Assembly: GCA_050184295.1 (NCBI GenBank)
Contig: JBFXAM010000015.1
Span: forward strand, 1-53,841
Direction: 5' to 3'
DNA: 53,841 nt
DNA from: JBFXAM01 sp050184295
GTDB taxonomy: Bacteria; Planctomycetota; Phycisphaerae; UBA1845; Fen-1342
Below the pieces are notes generated by a model. That model was given only the letters and a program-made list of their open reading frames with translations, made no database searches and was not told the origin of the DNA. The number at the start of each line of letters is the position of its first letter. Within the stretch, counting starts at the first letter, position 1. Both the position numbers and the translations under genes were made by a program. Shown piece after piece: positions 8,241 through 16,172 of this stretch.

Positions 8241-8579
8241 GGTTGCTGTGCGTAAGAGCTGCATCGATCTTCGGGTTGCGGCTCGTCGGTTGCTCTGAGC
8301 GGTTGGGTGCCCCTGGAGGTGTTTCCGTCGAGTCTCACGCCGTAGCCGATGAACGAGGCCGCGGCCGACGCGCCGACGCCCAGCAAGCCGGCGCTGGCCG
8401 TCGCCGGCAGCGACGCGACCTGCCCCGTGGTCAACCCGGGGTCGAGCCGCGGGCTTCAGTCCGCGCGGATGCGCGCGCGCAGGGAGGCGCGTCCGCGCGG
8501 ATGCCCTAGTTTTCGCGCGCCGCACAAGCGAGCATCACGGTTCCGCGGACCACAGCGCACGAACGCGTGCCAGCGCCCG
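8241..8579. other. Intergenic region, no gene seen
   Basis: Between the promoter of the coiled-coil gene and the stop of the PEP-CTERM gene. Short open frames here lack ribosome-binding sites and protein-like composition. No clear hairpin terminator was found. Confidence 0.5.
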
Positions 8580-9302
8580 CTACCTTCGGCGCCGAAACGC
8601 CGCCGCAGAAGTCAGCACCAGCAGGCTCGCGCCGCCGGGTTCGGGGACGATGAACGCGTCGGGCAGCGCGCTTTCCCGGCCGAAGTCGTAGGCGCGCACG
8701 AAGGCATCGCCCCAGCCGAAATAGACGGCGTCGCTGCCGAGGGCGTTCACGAACAGGAAACCTTGATTCCCGATGCCAAAGAACAACTCGGCGCGCGAGC
8801 CCGGCGCGGCGATGAAGCCGACGCGGCCGAGCAGCCAGGAAAAGCTGGCCGGGTCGAACTGAATGTCTCCCGGGTCGGCGGAAGACAAGCCACGGCGATC
8901 GATCGCATCGAGCACAACATCGTCGATGCGTGAGGCACTCAGTGCGCCGGGGTTGACGACATTCCATCGTCGCCCCGCGATTGTCCCGACTGGATTGTAG
9001 AATTGGCGTTCGACGAGCGCAACGTCACCGCTCACCGGATGTACGTTCACATCCAGTGAGACGGTTCGTACTGTGACATCGTTTTCGGGTGTCAGCATTG
9101 TCGCCCAGATATAGAGATACGTCAGGGAGCCGTTCGCGACGAATGTTGGGTTCACACCGTCTGTACGGGAAATGTACTCCGGCGGCGTGCCCTCGATAGG
9201 GACGCCGTCCGGGACACCGGTCGTCGAGAACCATACGCGCATCGAGTGAGAAGGAAAACCCGGCCCAGCCAAAGCGCCGAGGATGAGTAGAGTAACTACC
9301 AT
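8580..9302 (-). CDS. PEP-CTERM-anchored secreted protein
   Basis: The 240-residue product starts with a signal peptide (MVVTLLILGALAGPGFPSHS) and ends with a PEP-CTERM sorting signal: VPEPGGASLLV, a hydrophobic stretch, then AFRRRR. In the known system an exosortase/archaeosortase-like enzyme processes such tails; no exosortase gene is in this window. The body is beta-rich and otherwise unfamiliar. GAGGTG lies just upstream of the ATG. It follows the InlB-repeat gene by 27 nt, so the two are probably co-transcribed from the promoter at 9819-9848. Confidence 0.82.
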   Translation of the reverse strand: MVVTLLILGALAGPGFPSHSMRVWFSTTGVPDGVPIEGTPPEYISRTDGVNPTFVANGSLTYLYIWATMLTPENDVTVRTVSLDVNVHPVSGDVALVERQFYNPVGTIAGRRWNVVNPGALSASRIDDVVLDAIDRRGLSSADPGDIQFDPASFSWLLGRVGFIAAPGSRAELFFGIGNQGFLFVNALGSDAVYFGWGDAFVRAYDFGRESALPDAFIVPEPGGASLLVLTSAAAFRRRR

Positions 9303-9329
9303 ATGGCACCTCTGTATATGTTCGACGCA

Positions 9330-9770
9330 CTACGGGTTCAGCGTGTACACGGGGGTGGCGGAACGCGGGGCATCGACGACGACGGTGGTTTCGCGGGACC
9401 CTGGTCCCATCGGGCCCGTTTCAGCGTTGATGATCCACTGGAAGAACGTCCAACCGGCGATCTGAGGCGCCCGGAGCCGGACGAGGCTGCCATCTCCATA
9501 GTAGCGCACGCTCTCCGCCGACTGTGCGGTGAGCGTCACATCTGCGTCGGCCAGCACGTCGGCAGGCGAGACCTTTACGACGATGCTGGTGGGCTGCGCG
9601 CCGCCATAGCGCGAGATCGTCGACGGAACGAGGGGCTCGGCCGAGGCGAGGTGGCTGCTCACCAACCTGCCAACGAGCTTGTGGACTTCCGTCTCGCGCG
9701 CACTGACCTTGAAACAGTCGTTGGGGAGACTTGAACAGGCCGAACCGGGAGACGCAGTAGTGGAGGGCAT
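9330..9770 (-). CDS. Short protein with a divergent InlB B-repeat-like domain
   Basis: The last 55 of 146 residues (APQIAGWTFFQW, then ETTVVVDAPRSATPVYTLNP) follow the pattern of bacterial InlB-B/divergent repeat domains: an aromatic 'GxxFxxW' core, 'TVxVD', and a terminal 'AxY'. These occur in surface proteins. No signal peptide is visible; the N-terminus is Ser/Thr/Cys-rich. The start is well supported: GGAGG 7 nt before the ATG, and a good promoter 50-80 nt upstream. It is probably a partner of the PEP-CTERM protein downstream. It could be a truncated remnant of a larger surface protein, but the intact expression signals argue against that. Confidence 0.6.
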   Translation of the reverse strand: MPSTTASPGSACSSLPNDCFKVSARETEVHKLVGRLVSSHLASAEPLVPSTISRYGGAQPTSIVVKVSPADVLADADVTLTAQSAESVRYYGDGSLVRLRAPQIAGWTFFQWIINAETGPMGPGSRETTVVVDAPRSATPVYTLNP

Positions 9771-9818
9771 GTGCGCGCCTCCGAAACACGTCGGCCGAAC
9801 ATCACCCGCGCATGTCTT

Positions 9819-9848
9819 AGTTTAGCCGGACACGGCCGCGTGGGTCAA
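9819..9848 (-). promoter_or_regulatory. Sigma-70-type promoter for the InlB-repeat/PEP-CTERM pair
   Basis: On the minus strand TTGACC (9848-9843) and TAAACT (9824-9819) are 18 nt apart, with the -10 about 49 nt before the ATG at 9770. Confidence 0.6.
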
Positions 9849-9981
9849 CCGGCATGCGCCTCGCGCGGTGATCGAGCGACCTCGCGAGGACGCGGGTGGG
9901 GGATCGGATGGTCCGGCGTGCGGCGGACGGGTAGAATCCCGGGTTCGGCTGGATGGAGCAACCCGAGCGGGAGAATCCTGA

Positions 9982-10434
9982 ATGGAACGGACGCTGATCA
10001 TCTTCAAGCCCGATGCGATGCATCGCATGCTCGTCGGGCGCATCCTGACGCGCTTCGAGGAGAAGGGCCTGCGGCTCGTCGGGCTCAAGCTTCAGAAATC
10101 GGCGCGGGCGCAGGTCGAGAAGCACTACGCGGTGCACAAGGAGCGGCCGTTCTACGGATCGCTGGTGGAGTTCATGACCGCTGCGCCGGTGATCGTGGCG
10201 GCGTTGGAAGGGCCGCAGGCGATCGCGGTCGTCCGCAACTTGCTGGGCGCGACCGACGGGCGGGCGGCAGCGCCGGGGACGATCCGCGGCGACTACGGAC
10301 TGGACAAGCAGTTCAACCTCGTGCACGCGAGCGACAGCCCGGAGACGGCGAAGTTTGAGATCGAGCTGTTCTTCAAGCCGGAAGAGCTGGCGGCGTGGGA
10401 GCGGGCCGGGGACAAGTGGATCGTCAGCGGATAG
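9982..10434 (+). CDS. ndk: Nucleoside diphosphate kinase
   Basis: Transfers the gamma phosphate from ATP to NDPs through a phospho-histidine. The 150-residue product begins MERTLIIFKPDAMHR and contains ERPFYGSLVEFMTAAPV, the Arg-rich GATDGRAAAPGTIRGDYG segment, and the active-site His in NLVHASDSPETAKFEI. Length is normal and GGGAG lies 8 nt before the ATG. It is followed by the cupin and superoxide dismutase genes on the same strand, with 60-80 nt gaps; common transcription is possible but not shown. Confidence 0.96.
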   Translation: MERTLIIFKPDAMHRMLVGRILTRFEEKGLRLVGLKLQKSARAQVEKHYAVHKERPFYGSLVEFMTAAPVIVAALEGPQAIAVVRNLLGATDGRAAAPGTIRGDYGLDKQFNLVHASDSPETAKFEIELFFKPEELAAWERAGDKWIVSG

Positions 10435-10495
10435 GGCGCCGCCGTGCGGGGCGACCAGGCGGCGCGTCGCGGCGGCATCGTCGAGGAGTTGCGCG

Positions 10496-10849
10496 ATGAG
10501 GATCGAGGCTCTTGCGGAGCACGCACAGAATTCGGTGTCAATGCCGGGCGCGGCGGGGGCGAAGATGCGCATGCTGGTCGGGCCGGCCGACGGGGCGCGC
10601 GCGTTTCACATGCGCCACTTCGAGGTTGCACCCGGGGGCTACACGCCACATCACCAGCATGACTACGAGCACGAGATCTTGATTTTGAAGGGCGCGGGCA
10701 CGGCGCAGAGCGAACAGGGCGAGCGCGCGTTTCGGGCCGGCGACGTCATCTGGGTGCCGCCGAACGAGATGCACCAGTTTCGCAACACGGGCGCGGAGCC
10801 GCTTGAGTTCATCTGTCTGATTCCCGCGCCGCGCGACTGCACACAGTAA
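10496..10849 (+). CDS. Small single-domain cupin
   Basis: The 117-residue protein has both cupin motifs. Motif 1 (GGYTPHHQHDYEHEILILKG) supplies two His and one Glu metal ligands. Motif 2 (GDVIWVPPNEMHQFRN) supplies the third His. These two-histidine-plus-Glu cupins usually bind Fe, Mn or Zn; the substrate cannot be read from sequence. The ATG has GAGGAG at 7 nt. A perfect 7-bp hairpin (CGCGGGC/GCCCGCG) directly follows the stop. It sits between ndk and sod, a context that suggests no specific pathway. Confidence 0.85.
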   Translation: MRIEALAEHAQNSVSMPGAAGAKMRMLVGPADGARAFHMRHFEVAPGGYTPHHQHDYEHEILILKGAGTAQSEQGERAFRAGDVIWVPPNEMHQFRNTGAEPLEFICLIPAPRDCTQ

Positions 10850-10925
10850 CGCGGGCACGGGCCCGCGGTCGGCTCGGCCCGCGTCCCGTGGCTGACGAAG
10901 CGAGCCAAACATTTCGGAGACGAAG

Positions 10926-11669
10926 ATGTCGACGATTTCGCGTCGTGATGTCTTGGGCTCGGCCGCGCTGGTGGGCGGCTGGCTGGCGCTCCAGACGGAC
11001 CTCGCCGCGGCGCAGCCCGCCGCGACCCAGCCGGCGGTGTCCGGCGGCGCGGACGGACCGTATGTGCTGCCAGCGCTCCCGTACGACTACGCCGACCTGG
11101 AGCCGCACATCGACGCCCAGACGATGAAGCTGCACCACGACATGCACCACAAGGGCTACGTGACGGGCGCCAACGCCGCGATCGCCGAGCTGGAACACAT
11201 CCGTCGCACCGGCGGCGATGAGATCCGCCGCGTCCGCGCCGCGACGGACGCGCTGCAGTTCAACCTCTCGGGTCACCTGCTGCACAGCATGTTCTGGAAG
11301 AACATGAAGAAGAACGGCGGCGGCGACCCGGCCGCCGAGAGCGCGATCGGGCGGATGATCACGCGCGACTTCGGATCATTTGCGGCGTTCGCGGGGCACT
11401 TTCAGGCGGCCGCGGCGCAGGTGCAGGGCAGCGGGTGGGCCGTGCTCGGGTACGAGACGACGGCGCGACGACTGCTGATCGTGCAGGTGGAGAAGCAGCA
11501 GAACAGCTCGGTGTGGGTGGTCCCCCTGCTGGGGATCGACGTGTGGGAACACGCGTACTACCTCAAGTATCAGAATCGGCGCAGCGAGTACATCAAGGCG
11601 TTCATGAACGTGATCCACTGGGATGACGTGAATGCGCGGCTGGAGGGGGCGGAGAAGCTGTCGGGTTAG
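10926..11669 (+). CDS. sodA: Tat-exported Fe/Mn superoxide dismutase
   Basis: Dismutates superoxide. The 247-residue product begins with a twin-arginine signal (STISRRDVLGSAALVGGW) and an Ala-rich cleavage zone (LAAAQPAA). The enzyme starts near residue 46 (YVLPALPYDYADLEPHIDAQ). Metal ligands lie in MKLHHDMHHKGYV, in SGHLLHSMFW, and as Asp and His in GIDVWEHAYYLKYQNRR. Most Fe/Mn SODs are cytoplasmic; the Tat leader predicts a folded, metal-loaded enzyme outside the inner membrane. GGAG lies 6 nt before the ATG. Fe versus Mn use cannot be decided here, so sodA/sodB is a nominal choice. Confidence 0.93.
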   Translation: MSTISRRDVLGSAALVGGWLALQTDLAAAQPAATQPAVSGGADGPYVLPALPYDYADLEPHIDAQTMKLHHDMHHKGYVTGANAAIAELEHIRRTGGDEIRRVRAATDALQFNLSGHLLHSMFWKNMKKNGGGDPAAESAIGRMITRDFGSFAAFAGHFQAAAAQVQGSGWAVLGYETTARRLLIVQVEKQQNSSVWVVPLLGIDVWEHAYYLKYQNRRSEYIKAFMNVIHWDDVNARLEGAEKLSG

Positions 11670-11735
11670 CGCGGCGCCGGGGCGGCACGTTGCCGCGCGG
11701 CGCGCCGGATCGGATGGATGTACGCGCGTGCGGCG

Positions 11736-12374
11736 TCATGCCTGAATCAGGCCGTTGCGAATCGCGAAGCGCGTCAGCCCGACGCGGTCGCGGACCCGCA
11801 GCTTGCGCAGCAGGCTGGTGCGGTAGCAATCCGCGGTTTTGTAACTGACGAGCATCCGCGCGGCGGCCTCGCGGAGCGTGAGTCCGCGTGCCAGGAGCGG
11901 GAGTAGCTCCTGCTCGCGGCGGGAGAGGCGCGGTTGTTGTACGGCGTCGCTGATCTCGCGTTCGAGGACGGCGCGGGCGGCCTTGCTGTAGTAGGACTGA
12001 CCAGTCGCGAAGGCCTGGAGCGCGGCACGCAGGTCGTCGATTCCGTCGGACTTGAGCACATACCCGTCGAAGGGGCAGGCGTTCCAGCCCTGCGCGGCGA
12101 GCGGGTCGGGGGTTTCGCTGATGACGAGCAGGCGGGTCTCGCGGCGAAGGCGTGGGATCATCTGAACGGCGTCGCGCACTTCCGCGTAGGCGCTATCGGC
12201 GTTGATGAGCACGATGTCGGGCTGGGCGCGCATGGCGTCCCACACTTCGGTGGCGACGAGCCCGCCCTCGGCGACGATCTCGCATCGCAATTCGTGCTGG
12301 AGCAAGAGCCGATAGGCCTGGCGGTCGAGTTGCGAGCGGCAGAGGAGTGCGACGCGCGGCGGATGGGCTTCCAT
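11736..12374 (-). CDS. LuxR/NarL-type response regulator with degenerate receiver
   Basis: The 212-residue protein has an N-terminal receiver-like domain and a C-terminal LuxR helix-turn-helix (about 150-210: LSRREQELLPLLARGLTLRE, then SYKTADCYRTSLLRKLRV). Receiver key residues are altered. The acidic pair near the first strand is Cys12-Arg13, and the phospho-acceptor position reads PDIVLIN (Asn58). The conserved Ser (LLVISE) and Lys (YVLKSD, Lys108) are kept. It therefore probably acts without Asp phosphorylation. No histidine kinase is adjacent. The ATG at 12374 is chosen because it begins the receiver fold; no strong ribosome-binding site is seen, and longer starts exist up to 12500. Confidence 0.85.
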   Translation of the reverse strand: MEAHPPRVALLCRSQLDRQAYRLLLQHELRCEIVAEGGLVATEVWDAMRAQPDIVLINADSAYAEVRDAVQMIPRLRRETRLLVISETPDPLAAQGWNACPFDGYVLKSDGIDDLRAALQAFATGQSYYSKAARAVLEREISDAVQQPRLSRREQELLPLLARGLTLREAAARMLVSYKTADCYRTSLLRKLRVRDRVGLTRFAIRNGLIQA

Positions 12375-12546
12375 GGGCGCCCCGTGGAGCGGTTGCGATT
12401 CGAAGCGGCTCGGCGACCGGCAGACACCCGCCCGCCTGAATCCGGCGAATACCGGAATGGCCGAATCGTAGCTGTCGCGGACAGGCCCGGCATCGGGCAT
12501 TCACCCTAGAGTTTGGCTTGCGGGATCGCTGTTCGGGCGCAGCCCG

Positions 12547-13518
12547 TCAGGCGGGCGGCGGCTCGATCGGCAGGCCGAGAAAGCGCATCACCTGTTTCAA
12601 GTCGTCCCACGCCTTCGCCTTTTCCCACGGGCAGCGCAGGAGATATGAGGGGTGGAAGGTTGGCATCAGCCGGCATGGCGCGAGCGGATAGTGCGACCAC
12701 GCCGGCGAGGGGAAGTCGTGGAACTGGCCGCGGAGTTTTCCAATCGGCGTGTTCGTTTGCAGCAGCGTCTGGGACGCGGGCGCGCCGAGCGTAACGATCA
12801 CCTTCGGGCGCAGAATCGCGAGTTGGCGCAACAGGTAGGGCGAGCACGCGGCGATCTCGGCGGGCAGCGGCGTGCGGTTGCCCGGCGGGCGGCACTTCGC
12901 AACGTTGGCAATGTAGACCTGGTCGCGCTCTAGGCGCATTCCGGCTTCGATCATTTTCGTGAGCAATTGGCCGGCCTTGCCGACGAAGGGGATGCCCTGC
13001 GCGTCCTCGTCGGCGCCAGGCGCTTCGCCCACAAACACGAGTTCCGGTCGCGAGCGACCGACGCCGAAGACCGTGCGGTTGCGGCCCGCGTGCAGCCCGC
13101 AGCGCGTGCACACGCGAACGAAGGATTCGTCGATCGCGGCGAGGGCGGCGTCAGCGTCCGCTTCGCTGAGGTCGCGCTCGCAGAAGGGCGGCAGGGCGGT
13201 GTCGAGGGCAGCGTCCGCGAGCGGCAGCGGAACTGTGGACTCCGCACGCGGGAGCGGTGCGGTCGGCTGCGGCGGACGAGGCGCGGCGGGCAGCGGGTCG
13301 GCTGGTCGCGCGGTCCCTGACGGCGCCGGCGGCGAACCCGGCGCCGGCCGTTCGCTCGGCTGGCGGGGTGCGGCGGACGGCGGGGCGGCCGGCAACGCAG
13401 AAAACGCCGGAAACACATCGCCGACCGGTGTGTTCCAATGCGGGACGCCGAGGCGGCGTTCGTTGCGCAACCACTCGCGCAATCCTCGAGTGTCTGAATC
13501 GCTCGGGGCGGATGTCAC
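12547..13518 (-). CDS. Family 4/5 (Fe-S) uracil-DNA glycosylase
   Basis: Excises uracil from DNA. The C-terminal 200 residues carry the family signature: CTRCGLHAGR (first two Fe-S cysteines), GEAPGADEDAQGIPFVGKAG (active-site loop), the second cysteine pair in AKCRPPGNR and AACSPYL, and PTFHPSYLLR. The N-terminal 120 residues are Pro/Ala-rich linker, unusual but seen in such enzymes; they follow a short conserved-looking start (GLREWLRNERRLGVPHWN). The GTG at 13518 is used; a TTG at 13554 is an alternative and neither has a clear Shine-Dalgarno. It is divergent from the calcineurin-like gene with about 60 bp between the starts. Confidence 0.92.
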   Translation of the reverse strand: MTSAPSDSDTRGLREWLRNERRLGVPHWNTPVGDVFPAFSALPAAPPSAAPRQPSERPAPGSPPAPSGTARPADPLPAAPRPPQPTAPLPRAESTVPLPLADAALDTALPPFCERDLSEADADAALAAIDESFVRVCTRCGLHAGRNRTVFGVGRSRPELVFVGEAPGADEDAQGIPFVGKAGQLLTKMIEAGMRLERDQVYIANVAKCRPPGNRTPLPAEIAACSPYLLRQLAILRPKVIVTLGAPASQTLLQTNTPIGKLRGQFHDFPSPAWSHYPLAPCRLMPTFHPSYLLRCPWEKAKAWDDLKQVMRFLGLPIEPPPA

Positions 13519-13577
13519 GATGGAGAGACTACGGGGTGGTGGGCCGGCGGGCAAGGAATTGCGCGGGAGGCGGCGAC

Positions 13578-15362
13578 GTGGTTCCAGGCATTCATACGAC
13601 GGGCGGGCGCGCGCACCGCGGGAGTGGACTCATCCTCTGCGGTGCACTGATCGTCGCGCCGCCAGCCCTCGGCCAGGAGGGAGCGACCCGCGACGACGAC
13701 CGCGGCGCGCTATTGCTGGCGCCGACGCAGGGTCGTCCGGCCGTGGTTCTGCCGGGCGGCGCGGTCGAGCTGTGCGTGTGCGTTGCGAGCGCGCCGGAGC
13801 GCGTTCGCGTCGAGCTGCACGATCGTCGCTGGGGCACGCGCCTCGAACTCGCGTTGTCCGAAACGGCCGCGGCGGACGTCGCGGCGTGTCGCCCGCTGCG
13901 GCTCGCGATTCCGCCGGACGCGTCGACCGGGGCGTACGACGTGGAGGTGCGGATCGACGAGCAGACGATTCGGGCGCGGCACGCGGTCGCGGTGGTCGCG
14001 CCGGGGGCCCGGACGCGGGTCGTTCACCTGGGCGCGATGCATCTCGGCGAGGTCGGTGCGCCCGAGTTTGAATTCGGACTGATTCGTGAGCTGAACCTGC
14101 TGGCGCCGACGCTGATCATCATGACCGGGAGCTACGTCGATCCGACGCATGACGACCCGCCGGACGGATGGCGCCGGATGATGGATGCGTTGGCGCAGAT
14201 CGACGCGCCGGTGGTGATGGCGTGCGGCGAGCATGACGATCCGCGCTTGTACAGCGAGCTTGTGGCGCCCAGCCCGGTCGGCGTGGTGGAAACGCCGGGT
14301 CTGCGCGTGGTCGTACTTTACGACCACACCGGGCGTCCGCTCTCGGGTGACCCGGGCCAGCGCCGCTGGATCGAGAGCGTCTTCGCGGCGACGCCGGCGG
14401 ACACGCTGACGGTCGTGGTCGGGCACGCGGCGCTGCCGAGCTTGCTCGGCGAATGGCACACGGGCGGTGTGTTGTCGGCGCGGGTGCGCGAGGCGCGCCT
14501 GGGGTTGTGGTTTACGTCGGCGCCGCGCCGCGGCGACGAAGTCCGGCGGCTCGAACTGGCGGCCGCCGCGGCGCCGATGCTGCTCGCTTCGGCGGCGGTG
14601 GCGAGCCGTTCGATGCGTGACGGCAGCGACGGCGTCGCGCGGTTCCGCGTGGTGGAGATCGACGGCGCGCGCGTGGCTTCGCCGGGCACGAGCACGGAGA
14701 GCGAACCGCTCGGAGTGCTGCTGGCGGTCGGGCGGCTCACGGTTCACGCCGAGCGCAGCGCGGACGACCCGCCGACGCGCGCCGCGGTGCAGGTCGTCAA
14801 CCACCATCCGTTTGCGCTACGCGACCTGCGCGTCCCGATGCGCGTCCGGGCGGCCGGCGACGCGCGTCCCTGGGTGCGCGGCGGGCGGCTGGAGCGCGCC
14901 GAGCGGCGCGGCGACGAGTGGGATTGCAGCGTGCGGTTTGACCTGCCGGACAAAGGGGCGCTGCGCATCGTGGCGGGGACGGAGCCGGCGCCGGAGCCAG
15001 CGGACCTGCGCGTTGCTTTTGAGCTTCCCGGGTCGTGGAGCGCGCGGGCGGACGGAGCGCTGGTCGGGGCGGCCGAGTCGCGCGCGTGCCTGCGTGTAAC
15101 GAACGCCAGCGCCGCGGCGGCGCAGGTGGCGCCGCTGGTGCGGCTCGACGGAAGCCTGGTTCCGTATCGCCTCGAAGGCGCGGACGGGCCGGTCGCGACG
15201 GCGTACCGCTTGCGCTTGGAGCCGGGCGAGTCGGTTACGTTGCAACCGGACTGGTCGGCGGTTACAGTCGCTCCGGGGCGACGGATGCTTCAGGTCTATC
15301 TGAAGGGCAGCCCGGACTGGACCGTCGTGTCCCAAGCGCTGGCGATCGCGCCCGCGCCGTAA
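13578..15362 (+). CDS. Exported protein with degenerate calcineurin-like phosphoesterase domain
   Basis: The 594-residue product starts at GTG 13578 (GGGAGG 7 nt upstream) with a signal peptide (LILCGALIVAPPALGQ). Residues about 145-300 keep the order of metallophosphoesterase motifs: VVHLGAMHLGE, LIIMTGSYVD, VVMACGEHDDP, VVVGHAALP. The usual DxH, GDxxD and GNHD are changed, with the first Asp, the GD Asp and the Asn lost. Two-metal catalysis is therefore doubtful. The rest is beta-rich, probably Ig-like (NHHPFALRDLRVPMRVRA). A GT2 glycosyltransferase gene begins 24 nt after the stop. Its function is unknown. Confidence 0.7.
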   Translation: MVPGIHTTGGRAHRGSGLILCGALIVAPPALGQEGATRDDDRGALLLAPTQGRPAVVLPGGAVELCVCVASAPERVRVELHDRRWGTRLELALSETAAADVAACRPLRLAIPPDASTGAYDVEVRIDEQTIRARHAVAVVAPGARTRVVHLGAMHLGEVGAPEFEFGLIRELNLLAPTLIIMTGSYVDPTHDDPPDGWRRMMDALAQIDAPVVMACGEHDDPRLYSELVAPSPVGVVETPGLRVVVLYDHTGRPLSGDPGQRRWIESVFAATPADTLTVVVGHAALPSLLGEWHTGGVLSARVREARLGLWFTSAPRRGDEVRRLELAAAAAPMLLASAAVASRSMRDGSDGVARFRVVEIDGARVASPGTSTESEPLGVLLAVGRLTVHAERSADDPPTRAAVQVVNHHPFALRDLRVPMRVRAAGDARPWVRGGRLERAERRGDEWDCSVRFDLPDKGALRIVAGTEPAPEPADLRVAFELPGSWSARADGALVGAAESRACLRVTNASAAAAQVAPLVRLDGSLVPYRLEGADGPVATAYRLRLEPGESVTLQPDWSAVTVAPGRRMLQVYLKGSPDWTVVSQALAIAPAP

Positions 15363-15385
15363 TCCCGCAAGCCAGCCTCGCACGC

Positions 15386-16120
15386 GTGAAACCTCGCCCG
15401 CCGCGCCAACCTCTGTCGCTCTCGGTTGTCCTGCCGTGCTACAACGAGGAGGCGAACGTGGAGCGCGTCGCGCTGGCGGCGCTCGCGATGGCGCGCCGGG
15501 TCGCGCCCGCGGACCACGAGATCATCGTCGTGAACGACGGCAGCCGCGACCGCACCGCCCAGATCGCCGAAGCGCTCTCGCGCACGCACCCCTCGATCCG
15601 CGTGGTTCACAACCAACCGAACCAGGGTTACGGCGGGGCGTTGCAGAGCGGGTTTCGCGCGGCGCGGAAGGCGTGGGTGTTCTACACGGACGGCGATGGA
15701 CAATTCGACGTCGAAGAGATTGACAAGCTGCTGCCGCTGCTCGAACACGCGGACATCGTGTCGGGCTACCGCACGCGGCGGCGCGATCCGCTGCATCGGC
15801 GGATCAACGGGTGGGGCTGGACGTTTCTGACCAACCGGGTGCTGGGGCTGCGGATGCGCGACGTCGACAGCGCGTTCAAGATCTATCCTCGGCACCTGTT
15901 CGAGACGATCAGCATGTGGAGCCGCAGTGCGCTGATCGACGCCGAGATCCTCGCCAAGGCGCAGCGCGCCGGCTATCGCGTCGCGGAGGTCGGCGTGCGG
16001 CATCTGCCGCGCGTGGCGGGGGCGCAGACGGGCGCCAAGCTGAGCTCCATCCTTCGCGCCCTGCGAGAACTCTTCACACTCTGGCGGCGGATTCGCGCGG
16101 AGCACGCCGACCGCCCGTGA
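15386..16120 (+). CDS. Family 2 glycosyltransferase (polyprenyl-phosphate sugar type)
   Basis: The 244-residue GT-A fold enzyme shows LSVVLPCYNEEANVERV, HEIIVVNDGSRDRT, NQGYGGALQSGF and the metal-binding YTDGDGQFD, in the order typical of DPM1/polyprenyl-phosphate mannosyl/glucosyl synthases. The C-terminus (SALIDAEILAKAQRAGYRV, then a basic tail) lacks membrane helices, so it would be peripheral. The GTG at 15386 gives the compact start; no strong ribosome-binding site is seen. It lies 24 nt after the calcineurin-like gene, probably the same transcript. The sugar donor cannot be inferred. Confidence 0.88.
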   Translation: MKPRPPRQPLSLSVVLPCYNEEANVERVALAALAMARRVAPADHEIIVVNDGSRDRTAQIAEALSRTHPSIRVVHNQPNQGYGGALQSGFRAARKAWVFYTDGDGQFDVEEIDKLLPLLEHADIVSGYRTRRRDPLHRRINGWGWTFLTNRVLGLRMRDVDSAFKIYPRHLFETISMWSRSALIDAEILAKAQRAGYRVAEVGVRHLPRVAGAQTGAKLSSILRALRELFTLWRRIRAEHADRP

Positions 16121-16172
16121 TCGGTCGCGCGCGCGTACGTCGCTTCCCCGCGCGACACCGGCGTTCCGCCGG

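Noticed and set aside
8213..8434. Small minus-strand frame between the coiled-coil gene and the PEP-CTERM gene
   Set aside because: No ribosome-binding site, overlaps the predicted promoter, and has low-complexity composition.
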